DNA from: Campylorhamphus procurvoides
Lineage: Eukaryota; Chordata; Aves; Passeriformes; Dendrocolaptidae
Reading direction: 5' to 3'
Length of the DNA stretch: 64,000 bases
Assembly: GCA_013396655.1 (NCBI GenBank)
Contig: WBMV01001018.1
Coordinates: 1,940,778-2,004,777, forward strand
Position 1 is the first letter of the stretch. The number at the start of each line of letters is the position of its first letter. Under the pieces are notes generated by a model, which saw nothing but the letters and a program-made list of their open reading frames with translations, had not been told where the DNA came from and searched no databases. The position numbers were made by a program, and so were the translations under genes. Of the stretch, positions 25,701 to 37,872 are shown piece by piece.

Positions 25701-28700
25701 AAACTTCTCCCTGCTGTACTTTACCTGTTTGACTAATAGTGTCTGGCAGGGCTGCATAATGTGTGCTCATTTTTGGAAGCGTGAGTGTTTTGGTGAGGAG
25801 TAATTTGGACAATCAGAATGCAAAACTATTGGATTCAAAAGGCTGGGAGGTGGGAGATGCAGGGGGGGTGTTTTCACTTTCACCTGGGTGCTCAGAATAT
25901 CTCTCAGGCACATAATTCACTGTATTTCTCAGTGAGTTAAATTGCACTAATTGTTGTCTTTTACACCATTCTGTTATTATTGAGTTTTAAATAGTTCCAT
26001 AAACCTCCTTAAAGACTTTGCAGGTAACATGGATTCAGGCTGAGACTGTAGCTAAGCACAGATTTCAATCAAAGCTTTGGTTCTTTTTGGAGAGGAACAG
26101 TACAGATCTCTTCCAGAAGAGATGCTAGATGATAATTATCATTTGGACCAGAGTGGAATGTAAGGTTTGATTTCATCACTGTATACAATGTAGAAGAGAT
26201 TTTCAGGGTAAAACTGTATTAGTACATGCTCATTGCTAATGAACTTGCATTCAGCAACCCCAGGTAAATGCAAATGCCAAAGTTGGTACATATAAAATGT
26301 TATGGACGTGCCTCAAAAGGCATCTGATAATGCAGATGAATAAATATTGTATATTTTTACTAACCATTTTCATGCAAGCCACAAAGCAAAGTGAAAATGA
26401 CAATCTAAACGTGTTTCTCAGGATGCTCAGTATAAGAAGTCCCTTTCTTTCAGATCATTTTATCTCTATTAATTTTGGCTTTCACAAAGACCGCTCAGCT
26501 GTGAATTGAGTGAATGGCTTCCATGGGTATTTATTGATTTAGATGGAGACACAGTCCCCAGAAAACTCCAGGCCAAAGAAATGACCAGCCCCTGCAGAGA
26601 AGATTCTGTGGGAATGTTTCCCAAGATTAATTTAGCCCCGTAGAGCAGTGACCTTATCACACCCCCAGCAGTGACAGCCACAGGACACGGGGACTGTGCT
26701 GAATCTGCCCAAGGCCCTCAGCCCACCCTTGGCACCACCCATGGCTGTGCCTCAGCCCAGAGGTTCAGGTGACCTCAGGAACACACAGTGAGACCTCAGA
26801 AAGGCACGAGCACTCCGAGGGACTCTCCAGCCCCCCAGCTCGGTGCCACTGGGACACCAGCACAAGCCCTGCCTCTGAACACTGAGGGCACTGCCCTGCA
26901 GGGAGCTCAGAAGTGCAGAGTGAAGGTGAGGTGTGAGGAGCTGCTGCCATCACATAGAACAGCACCATTCCATTAGTACTGACGGCTGCATCTTCTCCCA
27001 CCTTGATCCCCTGGCAAGGAATGAGTGTTTACAGCATGTTTATTGCCAACCAATTAATGAACTGACTTCAAAACTTCACCATTTCGGACCAATAGCTGGT
27101 TACAACAAAAATAATGAAAGAATGGAAAGAAGAGCAGCCCTTAGGTGTTTGCATACGGACAAGGGAAAAGGCGCTTGCTTTTGCTTTCTCTATCTGGAAT
27201 TCCCAAAATTTAAACCAATTTGCAGGGAAAATGATGTAATTTAAATTTTTGACCAAATGGAAGCTACCTATTTAAGCCCTTCTTGGGCTGGTAATAGAAG
27301 TTAGTGTGCTGGAAACCTTCTTTGAAATAAACCTGAAACAAGTTAGCTGGCAGGTAGGTTTGTGCTGCAAGGGATTCTGACAGGCTGTCAAAGTTCCACT
27401 TTTCTCACATTCAATCAACCTCTCTCTTCTAAAGAAAGCAGAAAATATGTCAAAATGACAGCTGCCGAAGCATAGCAGGAGCAGCAGCCAGCTCGCTGCT
27501 GGGCCCGTTACCTCCGGAGAGAAAGCACAGGAAACCTGGGGAAATGGCACACACTGAGGAGGGGCAGAATTTGCCTGGTCAAGAGTGACTCAATTAAAAG
27601 CTTATTAACCCTTCAGCTACTGTTACTAATTTACTTTTTTATTTATTCTGAGGTTTTGGCTCATATAGCAGGAACAAACTGATTTACAATGGGAGTACTT
27701 TGATGCTTCTAATCACTTCCCAAAATTAATTTGACACAACATTGAGTAGAATTAATTTGAAAGTAAATCCAGCAGAGACAACAATATAATTATATGTGAT
27801 TTTAAACTACTTAGCTGGGTCAATATAATCTTGATGATCATAAAAAGTGAAAGCAGTGCTTGTTTGTCTGAGGTCTCAGTTTCTGTTACTGCTCCTGCTC
27901 TGCAGAGTTGCACATATGCAGAGGGCATCACACACTCACCTAACCCACTCAGATCAGTGGGAGATCCAGTTCAGATCTCTCTCAGTCCCATTTCCTTCAG
28001 TTTAGTGCTGGTTATTCCAGCAGTACATTCCTTTGGGCAGCAGCAGGAGCCTGGTCTTAGACTGGAAGGCTTAAACACATGTTCTGCAAATATTTCTCTG
28101 ATAACTGGCTTTATACCTCAGCTAAACCTGGCGGGAGTCTCAGGACAAAGAAAGGCAATGCTGACTGCACGGCTCTATCTCCAAAGTCTTCTGCAAACAA
28201 CAGAGCTCCCTCTGCTCTCCCAGAGAGGTCATGAGAGCCCTTCCCTGGTAAAGTCTGAAGCAACATAAATATACAAGTGACTCCTGACCGTAAAGGTGTG
28301 TGCACAGAAAGTGTGAGACAGGGACGTGGACATGAACTGAGAGCTCCCAAAGACAGAGCTGCAGGGTAGATTTGTCCTAATACCTTTTAACTGCACATGG
28401 CACCCTTGATAGCTTGTATTTAGAAGTTTAAAAATGAAGTGGTATTAGGTGTTTGTTATGAACGTGGGAAGCTTTAGATGGACTAAATACAACCACTGTA
28501 AAATAACGTACCTGAAAAGCAGCAAGATGTAATGAGAATTATTTGTCAGAGCTGGAAACAATACATCCCCTCTTCCTATTGTGTGAAAATAGGAATGATA
28601 TATGTTATTTCCAACCCCCTCTTTACTAAGTGCTTCTTTTAGTGCTTCTAATTGCACATCTTCTAATGCAAAGGAAAGTCAAACCATGGAAACCATCTCA

Positions 28701-30060
28701 CACAAAATCCGACCATTCCAATTTATATGGCTTAATCTTTACTCAGCAGATCCTGGCTTAAGTTTCGAGGTGCAAAGTGAGGTAAATCTCCTTTTAAAGG
28801 CTGTAATCATTCACCAAAACAGTAACAGCCTTCAGTGTGGGAGGGGAATCTCTCCTCTGTTGCTCTGAGCCATTCAATAAGGCTCTGAAAGCGAATTCCC
28901 TCTAAGTAATTTCTACAGGAGAGATTTCCGGCTGTGAAGCATGTTTGCTTGTGTTATATGAGCACCCTAATTACTCCACAAAGAGCATTATGTTCTCATA
29001 CCCAACCCTGGAGAAAAATTACAATGATAGCGTGGTGATAAAAATGGGAGTGAGCAACAAACCCAAGAAAATCAACTTCAACAAGCTATTCTTCCTGTAG
29101 CTCCCCGTGCAGTCTCAGTCACAGCCTTGACTTTCACATCCATCATTCAGAGGGAACAAAAAGCTGGTCTCCCTGTCTGTTCTGTAAACAGCCCCCACAC
29201 AACCCTTAAACCTGCTTTCTTTACAACTTCCATCTGCCTCCTCATTTGCCTTCGCTTGGGGAAGCAGCAAAAACGTTGATCTGGTATAACACATCCTTCA
29301 TTCCGTCTCGTTTGTTTCATTAAAGACGCTTGACAAGCTTCAGTACCAACACCAAAGTGATAGCAAAGAAGTGGAGAGCTAAAAGACTACACTTTTCTTC
29401 TTTGGGTTTAGGAATCTTCCTTTTCAAAGAACTTGAAGTTGTTTGGTGGCTTTACCAAAAAACCAAAACCAAATCCCAACCCAAAAAACTCTCACAATTA
29501 AGGCCTCTGCAGAATAGTCACAGCAGACCTGGAGGATCCACGTGCAAGAGTTCAGCACTGCTCATTAATTCCAGTTCTCAGGCTCTTAAATACAGCTAAG
29601 CTCAGTGCAGGATTGCAAATTTAGGCAGGAACAGAAAACCAGGTCCCTGTTCTTTAAAAACACTCATATTTTTATTTATTTTTAACACGTTTCCCTGTAT
29701 AGACAATAACTCCTGAGCTATTTCAGTCTCTCTGGCTCAGTCCTTGTGTCAATCATGAGCCAAGCATTTCACACATTAAACTCCTCACCTGACATTAATT
29801 CCTGATGTGGTGAAAACGCACTGAGGGGATTCTGTGAATAGTTATTTACCAGAGTCTGTAATTAACACATCTCTTATCAAAACAGGACCATTCTCATGGT
29901 TTTCAAAATTAAAGATTGGGTAGAGCTTCCCTGACCTGCCTGGAGACTGAAGATGTCAATATATAAACAAGATCCAGCAGAACAGTGACCAAACAGTGTT
30001 TACACCTTTGTGAAGCCTCCCCTGAATGATATTCTGCAACAACATGCCCTAAACCCATTT
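22743..30060. other. Non-coding sequence, one GC pocket, one AT/GT tract
   Basis: No gene is recognisable. A12 occurs at 23257-23268. A purine-pyrimidine alternating AT/GT-rich tract lies at 24230-24380. A weak MIR-like resemblance appears at about 25250-25335 but is too poor to annotate. The pocket 26640-26960 is GC-rich and rich in CCCAGC/CAGCC strings, with short open frames on both strands. The stretch 27460-27540 has several CpGs in a short space. The stretch 28880-29060 reads as unique sequence without repeats. Confidence 0.6.
24230..24380. repeat. AT/GT alternating low-complexity tract
   Basis: Repeated TATATG, GTGTGTATAT, ACATACACATATG and similar alternating purine-pyrimidine strings make a degenerate (TA/TG)n tract. 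Such tracts are common microsatellite derivatives. The sequence is too interrupted to expect high length polymorphism. Confidence 0.7.
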
Positions 30061-30069
30061 ACTGGGGGA

Positions 30070-30350
30070 CAGGAATATGGGCAATAAAAAAGAGAATTTC
30101 CAGGTAATCAGAAAGTATCAAAAGATAGAAAAGTATTTATTTAGGATGCATGAGCCGGGTGCAAGGCACCAGAAAACGAATCGGAACTTGCATGTGAGAA
30201 GAGAGTTCCATTGACCCCGTGGATCCCAGAGTCGCTCAGGCAATAACCCAGGAATTCCAGCCAGCAGAAAAAGGGGATGGAGATCTCTCAAGGGGTCATG
30301 GAAAGCCCTACCCCTCCCTGAGCATTGGAATGAGATTGGAATCAGAACAA
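30070..30350 (-). mobile_element. Possible endogenous retroviral LTR fragment (solo LTR-like)
   Basis: The segment differs in base composition from its AT-rich flanks: five CpGs fall between about 30155 and 30235, where the surrounding kilobases have almost none, which suggests a comparatively young insertion. Read on the minus strand it has a GC-richer body, the string GCACCCGGCTCATGCATCC, and then an AATAAA polyadenylation signal (30136-30141) followed by a pyrimidine-rich stretch. This is the usual order around the R/U5 junction of an LTR. No gag, pol or env sequence adjoins it. I could not define TG...CA ends or a target-site duplication, and I do not recognise the family, so another kind of repeat or a unique regulatory segment remains possible. 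Confidence 0.4.
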
Positions 30351-30369
30351 GGAAAAAAAGATGTCATCA

Positions 30370-30385
30370 TAGATCTATAGATCTA
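30370..30385. repeat. 16-bp perfect palindrome
   Basis: TAGATCTATAGATCTA is self-complementary over its full 16 bases, and the core half TAGATCTA recurs at 30411-30418. It lies just beyond the LTR-like segment. No function can be assigned. Confidence 0.85.
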
Positions 30386-30596
30386 CAGCTTAGAGTATAT
30401 GGGCATTAATTAGATCTATTTCTCTAATACTTTTAAATTAGATGTTCTGAGCCAGAGATAATTAAAAAAATCTATTTTGGTTGCCATATTAAAAATAGTG
30501 GCTGAAACTTACAATTATTTCACTGTTTTTAGGACCTACCAGCAAAAATTTACATTGATCTTAGGCAAAGACATTATTATAAAAATGTAATGGGAA

Positions 30597-30641
30597 AATT
30601 TTGAATTAATATCTTAAACTAAAAATGTTTAATTCAAAATT
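30597..30641. repeat. Inverted repeat with 13-bp perfect arms
   Basis: AATTTTGAATTAA (30597-30609) and TTAATTCAAAATT (30629-30641) are exact reverse complements with a 19-base AT-rich loop. This is the longest perfect hairpin I found in the window. The flanks do not extend the stem, and no terminal-repeat transposon structure is visible around it. High local AT content raises the chance of coincidence. Confidence 0.8.
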
Positions 30642-30849
30642 AATGAAACAGTATTTATACTAAAAGATGTTATTCCTCTCTGCCAAAGTCTGAGTAACCC
30701 ATGCTTTTAGCCCTACATGTTGTGACACTGAATTAAATATTTCTCCAAATCTAAATTGCTTAATCAGTTTAATCTAAACATGCAAAATATTTACCAGAGT
30801 TATATTCAAGGACTTCCATACAAATATACTCAAATATTTGAATATATTG

Positions 30850-33800
30850 GTCTAGAAATGGGATTTAATTCAGTGGTTTTCTCAACTGGCCAATGTATTT
30901 TTCAGGAAGGATGAGGCAAAGGTAACACCAAGAACTGTTATTTGCTCCACTTTTTCTTTCCTATAAAAGATATATACTTGTGTGTTTCCTGATGAAAATG
31001 AAGTCTCTCACAACCAAAATAAATCAACTTAACAGACTTATTTCTATGAAGTGTTTTCCCCAAGGATCAGCAGAGCACAGTCATTACATCCTGTGTGCAC
31101 TGTAACTAACCCCCTGCTGCCAGTGGGACACTTGCAAACCTCACACCAAGAAACTTCTTCAGTGTTCACCCACCCCTGAATTTAATTTACACCTCAAAGA
31201 AGGGACCAAAACATATTCATATAAATATTTGTTAAACACAGAAAAAATTCCTATGCTCTGCATGGCGCAGCAGATTAAATACCCCTTATGACTTGTTGAG
31301 GAAAAGTCTTCTCTTGCCTCAGTGTCTGCTACACATCAGAGATCGATGGGAGGGTGCCAGGATTCCCTCCTGTGTGGGAAGGTCAGTTTATGAGCTCCTG
31401 CGTCAGACAATGGGCTGTGGTTCACAAGGGGATCGGATCTAAGGTTTAATTTGAAAAGCCCCCATCCTCATAAGCTGCTGCATTTCCTTGCCTTCCTGTG
31501 AATTAATGCAGCTTTAATTTTATCAGTGTGATAGCTGGGGAGCCACGAGGAAACTCCTCTTCTACCAACAGAAACCCAACCCCTTTTGAGAGAGAGAAAA
31601 AAATCTAATAAGAGGCACCTAGTGCTTTCACAGGATTGATTATTTTATGGAGCACTGGCACTTTTGGATGACCTGGCAGCAACAAAATCAAGGTGGTCTG
31701 TGCTGTTTGACAGTTAGACAATCATTTATTCACACCAGCCTGGTAAGTTCTTTCCAAACTCCTGCAGGAAGAGTGCCTTAATTTAAGGGTGAGGACTGAA
31801 TTGCCCCTGATGTTATTACAGTCAGACTAAAAGCAGGCTGCCCATCTCTCCTGCAATCTCATATTTTAAAAATATGACTCACAGCCCTCTCCCTGCCCAG
31901 AGCCACCCATCATGCATCCCCCAAAACTCTGTCCCCTTTCTCCACACTCCTCAATGACTGGATTCAACCCCTTCCAGCTTAAGCCACCCCTGCTAGCATG
32001 TGGTTCTGCAGGGAAAAGAAGACAAACCAAAGAGAAGCCCCTCTTTTTCACAAGGAAATGTGCTCAGTGAAGGGGAGGGGAAACCAACACCTACTGTGTT
32101 GGAAGAGACAGGGACTGCACAGGTCAGGTCTTACATCCCTTCTCTCCACCCATTCCTTGCACCTCTGCGTACTGGAACAGCCACCCCCAGGAGGAGGACA
32201 CAAACAGAGTCCCCAGCAGTGCAGATGGGTGACATTTGTCACCTTGTCCTTGTGTCCCAGCATCCATTCCCGCCCATCCTGACAATGACACCGAGCTCGT
32301 TCAGCACACACGCCCCGCACCGACTCCAGCCCCGTGGGCAGCACTCCCTGCTCGAGGGGCCCTGTGTGTGACCCTGCAACCTGAGCACATGGAAATGCCT
32401 TTGTGGCAACAAGGGAATCACAGGCAAAGCATGCTCTGCACAGGCTCTAATCGTGCCCGGGGACTTTTTCATCATGAAGCAAAAAACTTTGGAACAGTAT
32501 TTACTGTTGTAATTAAACTGATTCCCCCAAGAACTACAATGAACTTTGGGAGGTGATAAATAAATGCAGCAGCAAGCTGTTCCTTTGAGATTTACACTCT
32601 GATGATAAGATCTCCGGAGTTCCTGGAGAGAGAAGAAGAAGGTAGGTTTATAATTTATCTTCTTCAGGCCTGGTCCAAAACCTATTAGAGTCATTAGAAG
32701 TCTTTAAATTGATTTTGCCCAAAGTTCATTCTAAAGTAATTTTATTCTTGAAATACAAGTTTTAATTTTCTAATGCTAAAATTAAAACAGAAATTGCTTA
32801 TCGTTTGCCTTTGAAATAAAGGGTTTAATATTTACTTTAGATAAAAGTGCTTGCTATATTTTTCACCCACATTTTCTGTAGAGAAACAAAAATATTTTCC
32901 ACCTGACAGCAAAAACACCTTTTACAAATCTGCCCAAGGAGCATCAAGGAATATTTAAGAGAATCATGGTGGTTGCCTACAGGGGCGTGGGAAATAATTT
33001 GTATTGTATTATTAATTGAATTCGATTGCCAGGGTTGGGTTTCGTCCTTCTTTATGCAATTTCTCTATTCAGTGTGGCTCTTTTAAAAAGAATTTCCTTT
33101 ACAGCTTTCTCCAGCATACTTAATCAGAGTCATATACCCAATTACTTGGGGCAGGAAGGAAAGATCCATCTCCTCCTTGAGAAGACTGAGAACGTGAAAG
33201 GGGACTCTGGTTTTGGGAACTGCTTCTTCCCATTGTGCAGCACCTCTCCCCAATCCATGTTCACAGCATGGCAGTGGGATGACAGCACAGCTCCTGAGCA
33301 CATTAACCAGGTGAAGGAGGTGCCCAGCATGGCTTCTGGGGGGTATTCCCCTGTTCTCTTCCAGACAGGTGTAGTTTATTTAAACTCCTTTTGTGAGTCT
33401 TCCTGCAGCACTTGTGTTCACTTGCATCACTTCATGGGGACAGCAAAAAACATGCCATAGATAAACAAATATATTTGTACAGAACATGTTATTCTGGGAA
33501 AAAAAAAGGGTGACGACTTGGGGAAGGGGAAAGAATAGCTGGGGGTGAATGAACCAAAAGCTGGGATTTTGCATTTTCTTGCTCAAATCTCTTCCTTAGC
33601 AGATACTCATGTTTGAGTCTCTACCTTTTCTTTTTGCCATCAAAGGTGTGTCACTCATTTGATTTCAGAGGTGAATCAGTGACATCATCTCTCAAGTTGA
33701 TCCCCAGAATAAAACAAAATGGGGTTCTACAGAGCCAAAGCCTTTTAAGAAACTAAATATTTGATGGAGTAAGACATAGAAACCCTCACCTGATTAGTCT

Positions 33801-33950
33801 TTAAAAGCTCGACAGTTACCTTTACTGCAGTGGTGAGCAGTTACCTTCCTATTTAATGGCCTTGGACTGAACAGACTAGTTGGACAAGGCAGGGATTAAT
33901 AAGAGAGTAAGACATTAGCTGTTTTAAGACACAATGTGAACAGAATCCCA
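30850..33950. other. Non-coding sequence with a GC/CpG pocket
   Basis: The first kilobase is AT-rich and featureless. The stretch 31300-31560 looks unique and contains AATTAATGCAGCTTTAATTT. From 31860 to 32470 the sequence becomes GC-rich, with chance frames on both strands of up to 151 codons (minus strand 32239-32694), none with known-family likeness. The rest to 33950 returns to AT-rich sequence. No exon or element is supported. Confidence 0.6.
32268..32362. other. Small isolated CpG cluster
   Basis: Eight CpG dinucleotides fall within about 95 bases, with roughly 60-65% G+C, and two more follow at about 32449-32460. CpG is nearly absent from most of the surrounding DNA. The cluster is too short to meet the usual 200-bp CpG-island rule. 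It may be a fragment of a young GC-rich insertion, an orphan promoter or enhancer, or local chance. No TATA box, initiator or first exon is evident next to it. Confidence 0.6.
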
Positions 33951-33951
33951 C

Positions 33952-34010
33952 CTGACAATCCTGTGGACTACATTTTCCAGATGAAAGGACAGGTACCTGT
34001 GAGCAAAGTT
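33952..34010 (+). mobile_element. Weak MIR-like remnant
   Basis: ACAATCCTGTGGACTACATT followed by TTCCAGATGAAAGGACAGG resembles the 'ACAACCCTGTGAGGTAGG ... TTACAGATGAGGAAACTGAG' blocks of old amniote MIR-like repeats. The match is short and could be coincidental. Confidence 0.28.
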
Positions 34011-34060
34011 TGAATTTCTAATGAACAGACTCGCATTTTTTTGCAATAACAATAACAGAG

Positions 34061-34072
34061 GATTAATTAATC
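34061..34072. repeat. 12-bp palindrome GATTAATTAATC
   Basis: The sequence is perfectly self-complementary and contains overlapping TAAT cores. With the next base it reads ATTAATCA, the reverse of TGATTAAT, which is the PBX-HOX composite site. Binding is only inferred from motif likeness. Confidence 0.8.
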
Positions 34073-35300
34073 AGTTTTTCAGTCCTACCTCAATCATTAT
34101 TTTCTTTCTAATCACAGTGCAGCAATTTCAATAGAGCAGAAATAGGAATTTTCATGATTTGGTCCTAAGTATATTAGTTTTGTTCATTCTGAAGTGACTC
34201 ACACTTCCCCAAGGGACCTACACTGTCGTTTTATTTAGTTATTCTGCCTACTTTTACTTTAAAAGAAAAAGAGCATCTTTGACAAAGACCTCTGGCAGCA
34301 AACCCAGGGCACCTCACTGCCAGATGTATTCTGATCACAAAGTTTCCTTCCATCCTGGTGGTGAATATAATAAATAAGGTTTACCCCTTGTCGTGTAAAT
34401 TGCAGCTACTGGAACAAAACCAGAAAAGCAATCTGACCAAACCCATGTTGAGAGCTGCTGTGTGCTGGACATGACACAAACCCTCAGAATGCAGAGGAAA
34501 ATTCCCAAACCAGTGTGGACACTGCTCGCTGTGTCCTGTAAAGGTTCTTGCTATTGACTCAACTCGCTCTTGTGTGGAAAGGTTTTGTTTTGGAGGAAAC
34601 TCAATCTTATCAGCAGTGCAATGGAAAAAAAGGTCAACAAAATCAACATCCCTTCTCACTAGCCTTTCATCTTCTGAGCAGAGGATCTGGTTCTAATTCT
34701 AAGAACATTGAACAGTCAATTCTAAACAGTAGAGATATTACAAAAATAATCAATCTAGAACAGAATTTGGACTCTGTCCAAACATGAAACAAACACTGGG
34801 GACATTAGCCCTTGGAAAAAAAAAAACAACAATCCTCTCTCAGAATGTTTTTATGCAGTTCTCTAAGCTATGATAGTCAAAGGGATGGATCACATCACAG
34901 GGGCTGAATATCTGGAGGTGTAATGCCACAATTAAAAATAGCTTCTCCTCGAGTCCATGCATTGCATTTAATGGAAAGAAATAGCACAAAATTTAAGGAA
35001 GGATTACTATGCAAGGGATAAGTATGGTGGCCTATCACAGTTATCATTTAGGCAGATGCCAGAAAAAGGAAATATTGATCAACACAAGTCAAAAGAACCT
35101 GAAGAGTTTGCAAATCACATGCAGCTCCAATGGATGGGCACCTTGACAGCTGGAGAGAGTGATTTATTAAAACTGGGGAAAAGAGAAGCCTGTGAGCCAC
35201 AGAACCTGAGGGCTGGAACCTACACAAGTGTCTGAGGGGATGTTCCCCAGCAGCAATCACTGAACAAGGGGATATATATTCAACAAGGGTTCACAGCAGA

Positions 35301-35400
35301 GCTTTGTCTATAAGTTTGTAAGTATATAGTATAGCTATAAGGATAAGCTAGATATATAACATAAGCTGTAAGTATAGCTTTGCCCACAAGTTTGTGGCTA
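35301..35400. repeat. Pair of diverged 24-bp direct repeats, possibly within an LTR remnant
   Basis: The 24 bases starting at 35301 (GCTTTGTCTATAAGTTTGTA...) recur at 35377-35400 (GCTTTGCCCACAAGTTTGTG...) with 18 of 24 positions identical, and almost all differences are transitions. Between them lie AT-rich strings of the form ATAAGCT/TAGCTATAAGG. An AATAAA hexamer follows at about 35490. Such internally repetitive sequence with a downstream polyadenylation signal would suit an old LTR, but no ends or family are identifiable. Confidence 0.5.
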
Positions 35401-36282
35401 ACACCACAGAATAACTTATCCTTCTGTTTAGATGAGTATAGCATTTACTACTGGTCATTTCTGCGTAGTGAAGATGAAAACCCTCTAAAATAAAGAAGCA
35501 ATGTTTAAAAGGCTGCTTTAAAGCTCCAGCACGCTTTGGAGCATTCGGAATGTAGATAAATGCTTTTAATTGCCTTTAACATGGAGGCTAATTAAAAGAG
35601 ACACTGAACTTGTAATAGTTACACAAAGAAAATAGGTCTCCTGACCACGTAAGAACTATTACTACTTTCCAACAAAGATAAACTATTAAAGTACTCCTCA
35701 TATCTTTGATTTACTGTGGCTGTTTCTCAAAACAGCCTCATTTCCAAGATGCATTTCTGCAGGGCCTTTCAGCATCCTCCTTTTGTGTACACAGGAGCCA
35801 ACACCTGTGTCTCCTTTTGCCCTGTACACGAATAAAGGAGCTCCAGTCTGTCTCACCACAGTCCCTTTGGCTCCGGGTATTTGTGCTGTGCAACAGAAAC
35901 CAGAGGAAGTTTCTAAAAGGGAATCCCTGATAGGTGAGGGCTGTTTTCCTTTCGGTTTTATCCTGTCTTGAATTCTTTTCACAGCTCTTTACTAATATGT
36001 AGCTCACACTACTTTCATCAATATGCCCTATACACTATTACAAAGTACTTATGCTGACATTAATAATGTACATACTTACAATGCTTTTGTGCCCTAAAAC
36101 ACTTCACTAAATACAGCCCCAATCTTTAAGTGAATGTGGCTCCCACAGGCATCCCCCTCCAAGCAAATGGTGACAACACTGGGACATTTGCAAGGTCAGT
36201 TAGCAGAGAAAGTATATAAAAAATGCAAATACCTGTGGGATGCCCCACAGTATCTGCCCAGCGTGGAGCAGTGCTAATTTCC

Positions 36283-36303
36283 CAGGCTGCAGGCTGCAGG
36301 CTG
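36283..36303 (+). repeat. CAGGCTG tandem, three copies
   Basis: The 7-base unit CAGGCTG is repeated three times without interruption inside a GC-rich pocket. It is a short minisatellite-like duplication without further significance that I can see. Confidence 0.85.
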
Positions 36304-36516
36304 ACATGGGAGTGCAGCTGGAGTGAAGGGAGGGACAAAGCCCTGGCCCAGCCGAGGAGGGCAGCAGTCGTTCTGCCCCAGGGGAGCACTGCAAGAGAAA
36401 CCTGAGCAGGGCCTGAAGGACTGGCCATTTGCAAAGGGACAGAATAAGCAGACAGACACATGTCACCGATTGCTGAAATTCCCCTTTTTTTGGCTGATCA
36501 TCTCATAACCCTACTG

Positions 36517-36532
36517 AATTGATCAATTGATC
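36517..36532. repeat. Interlocked palindromes (ATTGATCA)n
   Basis: AATTGATCAATT (36517-36528) and GATCAATTGATC (36521-36532) are each perfect 12-bp palindromes overlapping by 8 bases, because ATTGATCA is tandemly reiterated about twice. Confidence 0.8.
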
Positions 36533-37872
36533 TGCCTACCAATCATGAAGAGAAAAGCCATCAAACTGACCAATATGACCAGGTGGACTTTCAGCCTGTA
36601 TCGCAGGACTGTGTGTGTGCCTGTGCTCCCCTCACACCACTGGAACAAGGGCTTGACCCTTGTAACAGGCAGTGCCCTGCTACCCCCGAGGGACAGGATG
36701 CACACACAGCACGTCACAGCACCTGCTGCTTCTCTGGGACACTCTTATTTTCTAATGGAGGCGTGGAATTCTATGGCTGCAATGTCTGTGTGAATCTTTG
36801 GTAGCATACATTGGTTTTCTCTTTTATCTGCATTTGTACATGGGTCATGGTTTGAGTATGGTTAAATGAAACAGGACAAAGGAAGAAACACTGAAAATGT
36901 TAGCTGGGTTATTGTTTAATATTTTTCACACTCCTAAGCTTTTTCACTTAGATAAGCTACTGCCAGAAATAACACCACTGCAAAAAGAGCTGGAGCTTGT
37001 ATTTGAACCTGCCAGCATCTCATGGATCATGCAAAGAAGTCACTTCTCTTGTGAGCTTTTCCTCTTAATATCCATGTATGTAGATAATACAGTGTAACTC
37101 CACAATGATTTCACATAAATCAGAACTCAGTATACATAGCATTGTATAAAGGATGGCTGTCCTTATAGGAAGGTCCAATAAAATAGGTGGTTTTGACATT
37201 GTATGGCCAGTTGTTATTAAATCACTTAATTGACTTTAATGTGAAAGTATGAGGCAATGACTGAGATAAATCTCCACTGTGGGAGTGGGAAAATGAGTCA
37301 AAGGAAGTGGCAAAACTGGCAGGCTCAATTCAAAGGTTAATAACAATGGAGAAGTTTCTGTCACATTAAAATTTGGGACACAAACTTTACAGAATAGGAT
37401 AACGAGGGAAGTTTGATTCAGGCTTTTCTTTATTCCAAGGCAAGAAGTGCCTTACAGAAGTAACTTCACATTTCCATAGTGTGGCCATTCAAGAGGAGAG
37501 AATAGGCACAAATCAATTATTTATGCCAGGATCTCCATCCTCCAAAGGGAAGATTGTGTCACTGTATCTTTGTTTCATTTAAACAGGACAGTAGGAAAGA
37601 TTCACCATATTTTTTGAGAGTTTGTTGGAAGGCATAAAAACTACAAACTGTGAAAAGGGCATATTTTTTCATTAATAATGAAGCTGGAGTCCATAATCCA
37701 GAATTTGGAGCCTTTAATTTACAGTTTAACTGGCAGCTCAAACATCCGGATAAGACAGCAACTGAAATAACATTTTACCTAAAGGCTTATCTCTTCCATC
37801 AGAAAGGGTATGAGGAATTAATTCCAAGTTTATCCTGTGAGATCACAGAGGGCAAAGCTAGAGATATATGCT

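Noticed and set aside
32239..32694. 151-codon open frame, minus strand
   Set aside because: It overlaps plus-strand frames across a CpG/GC-rich pocket and has no domain.
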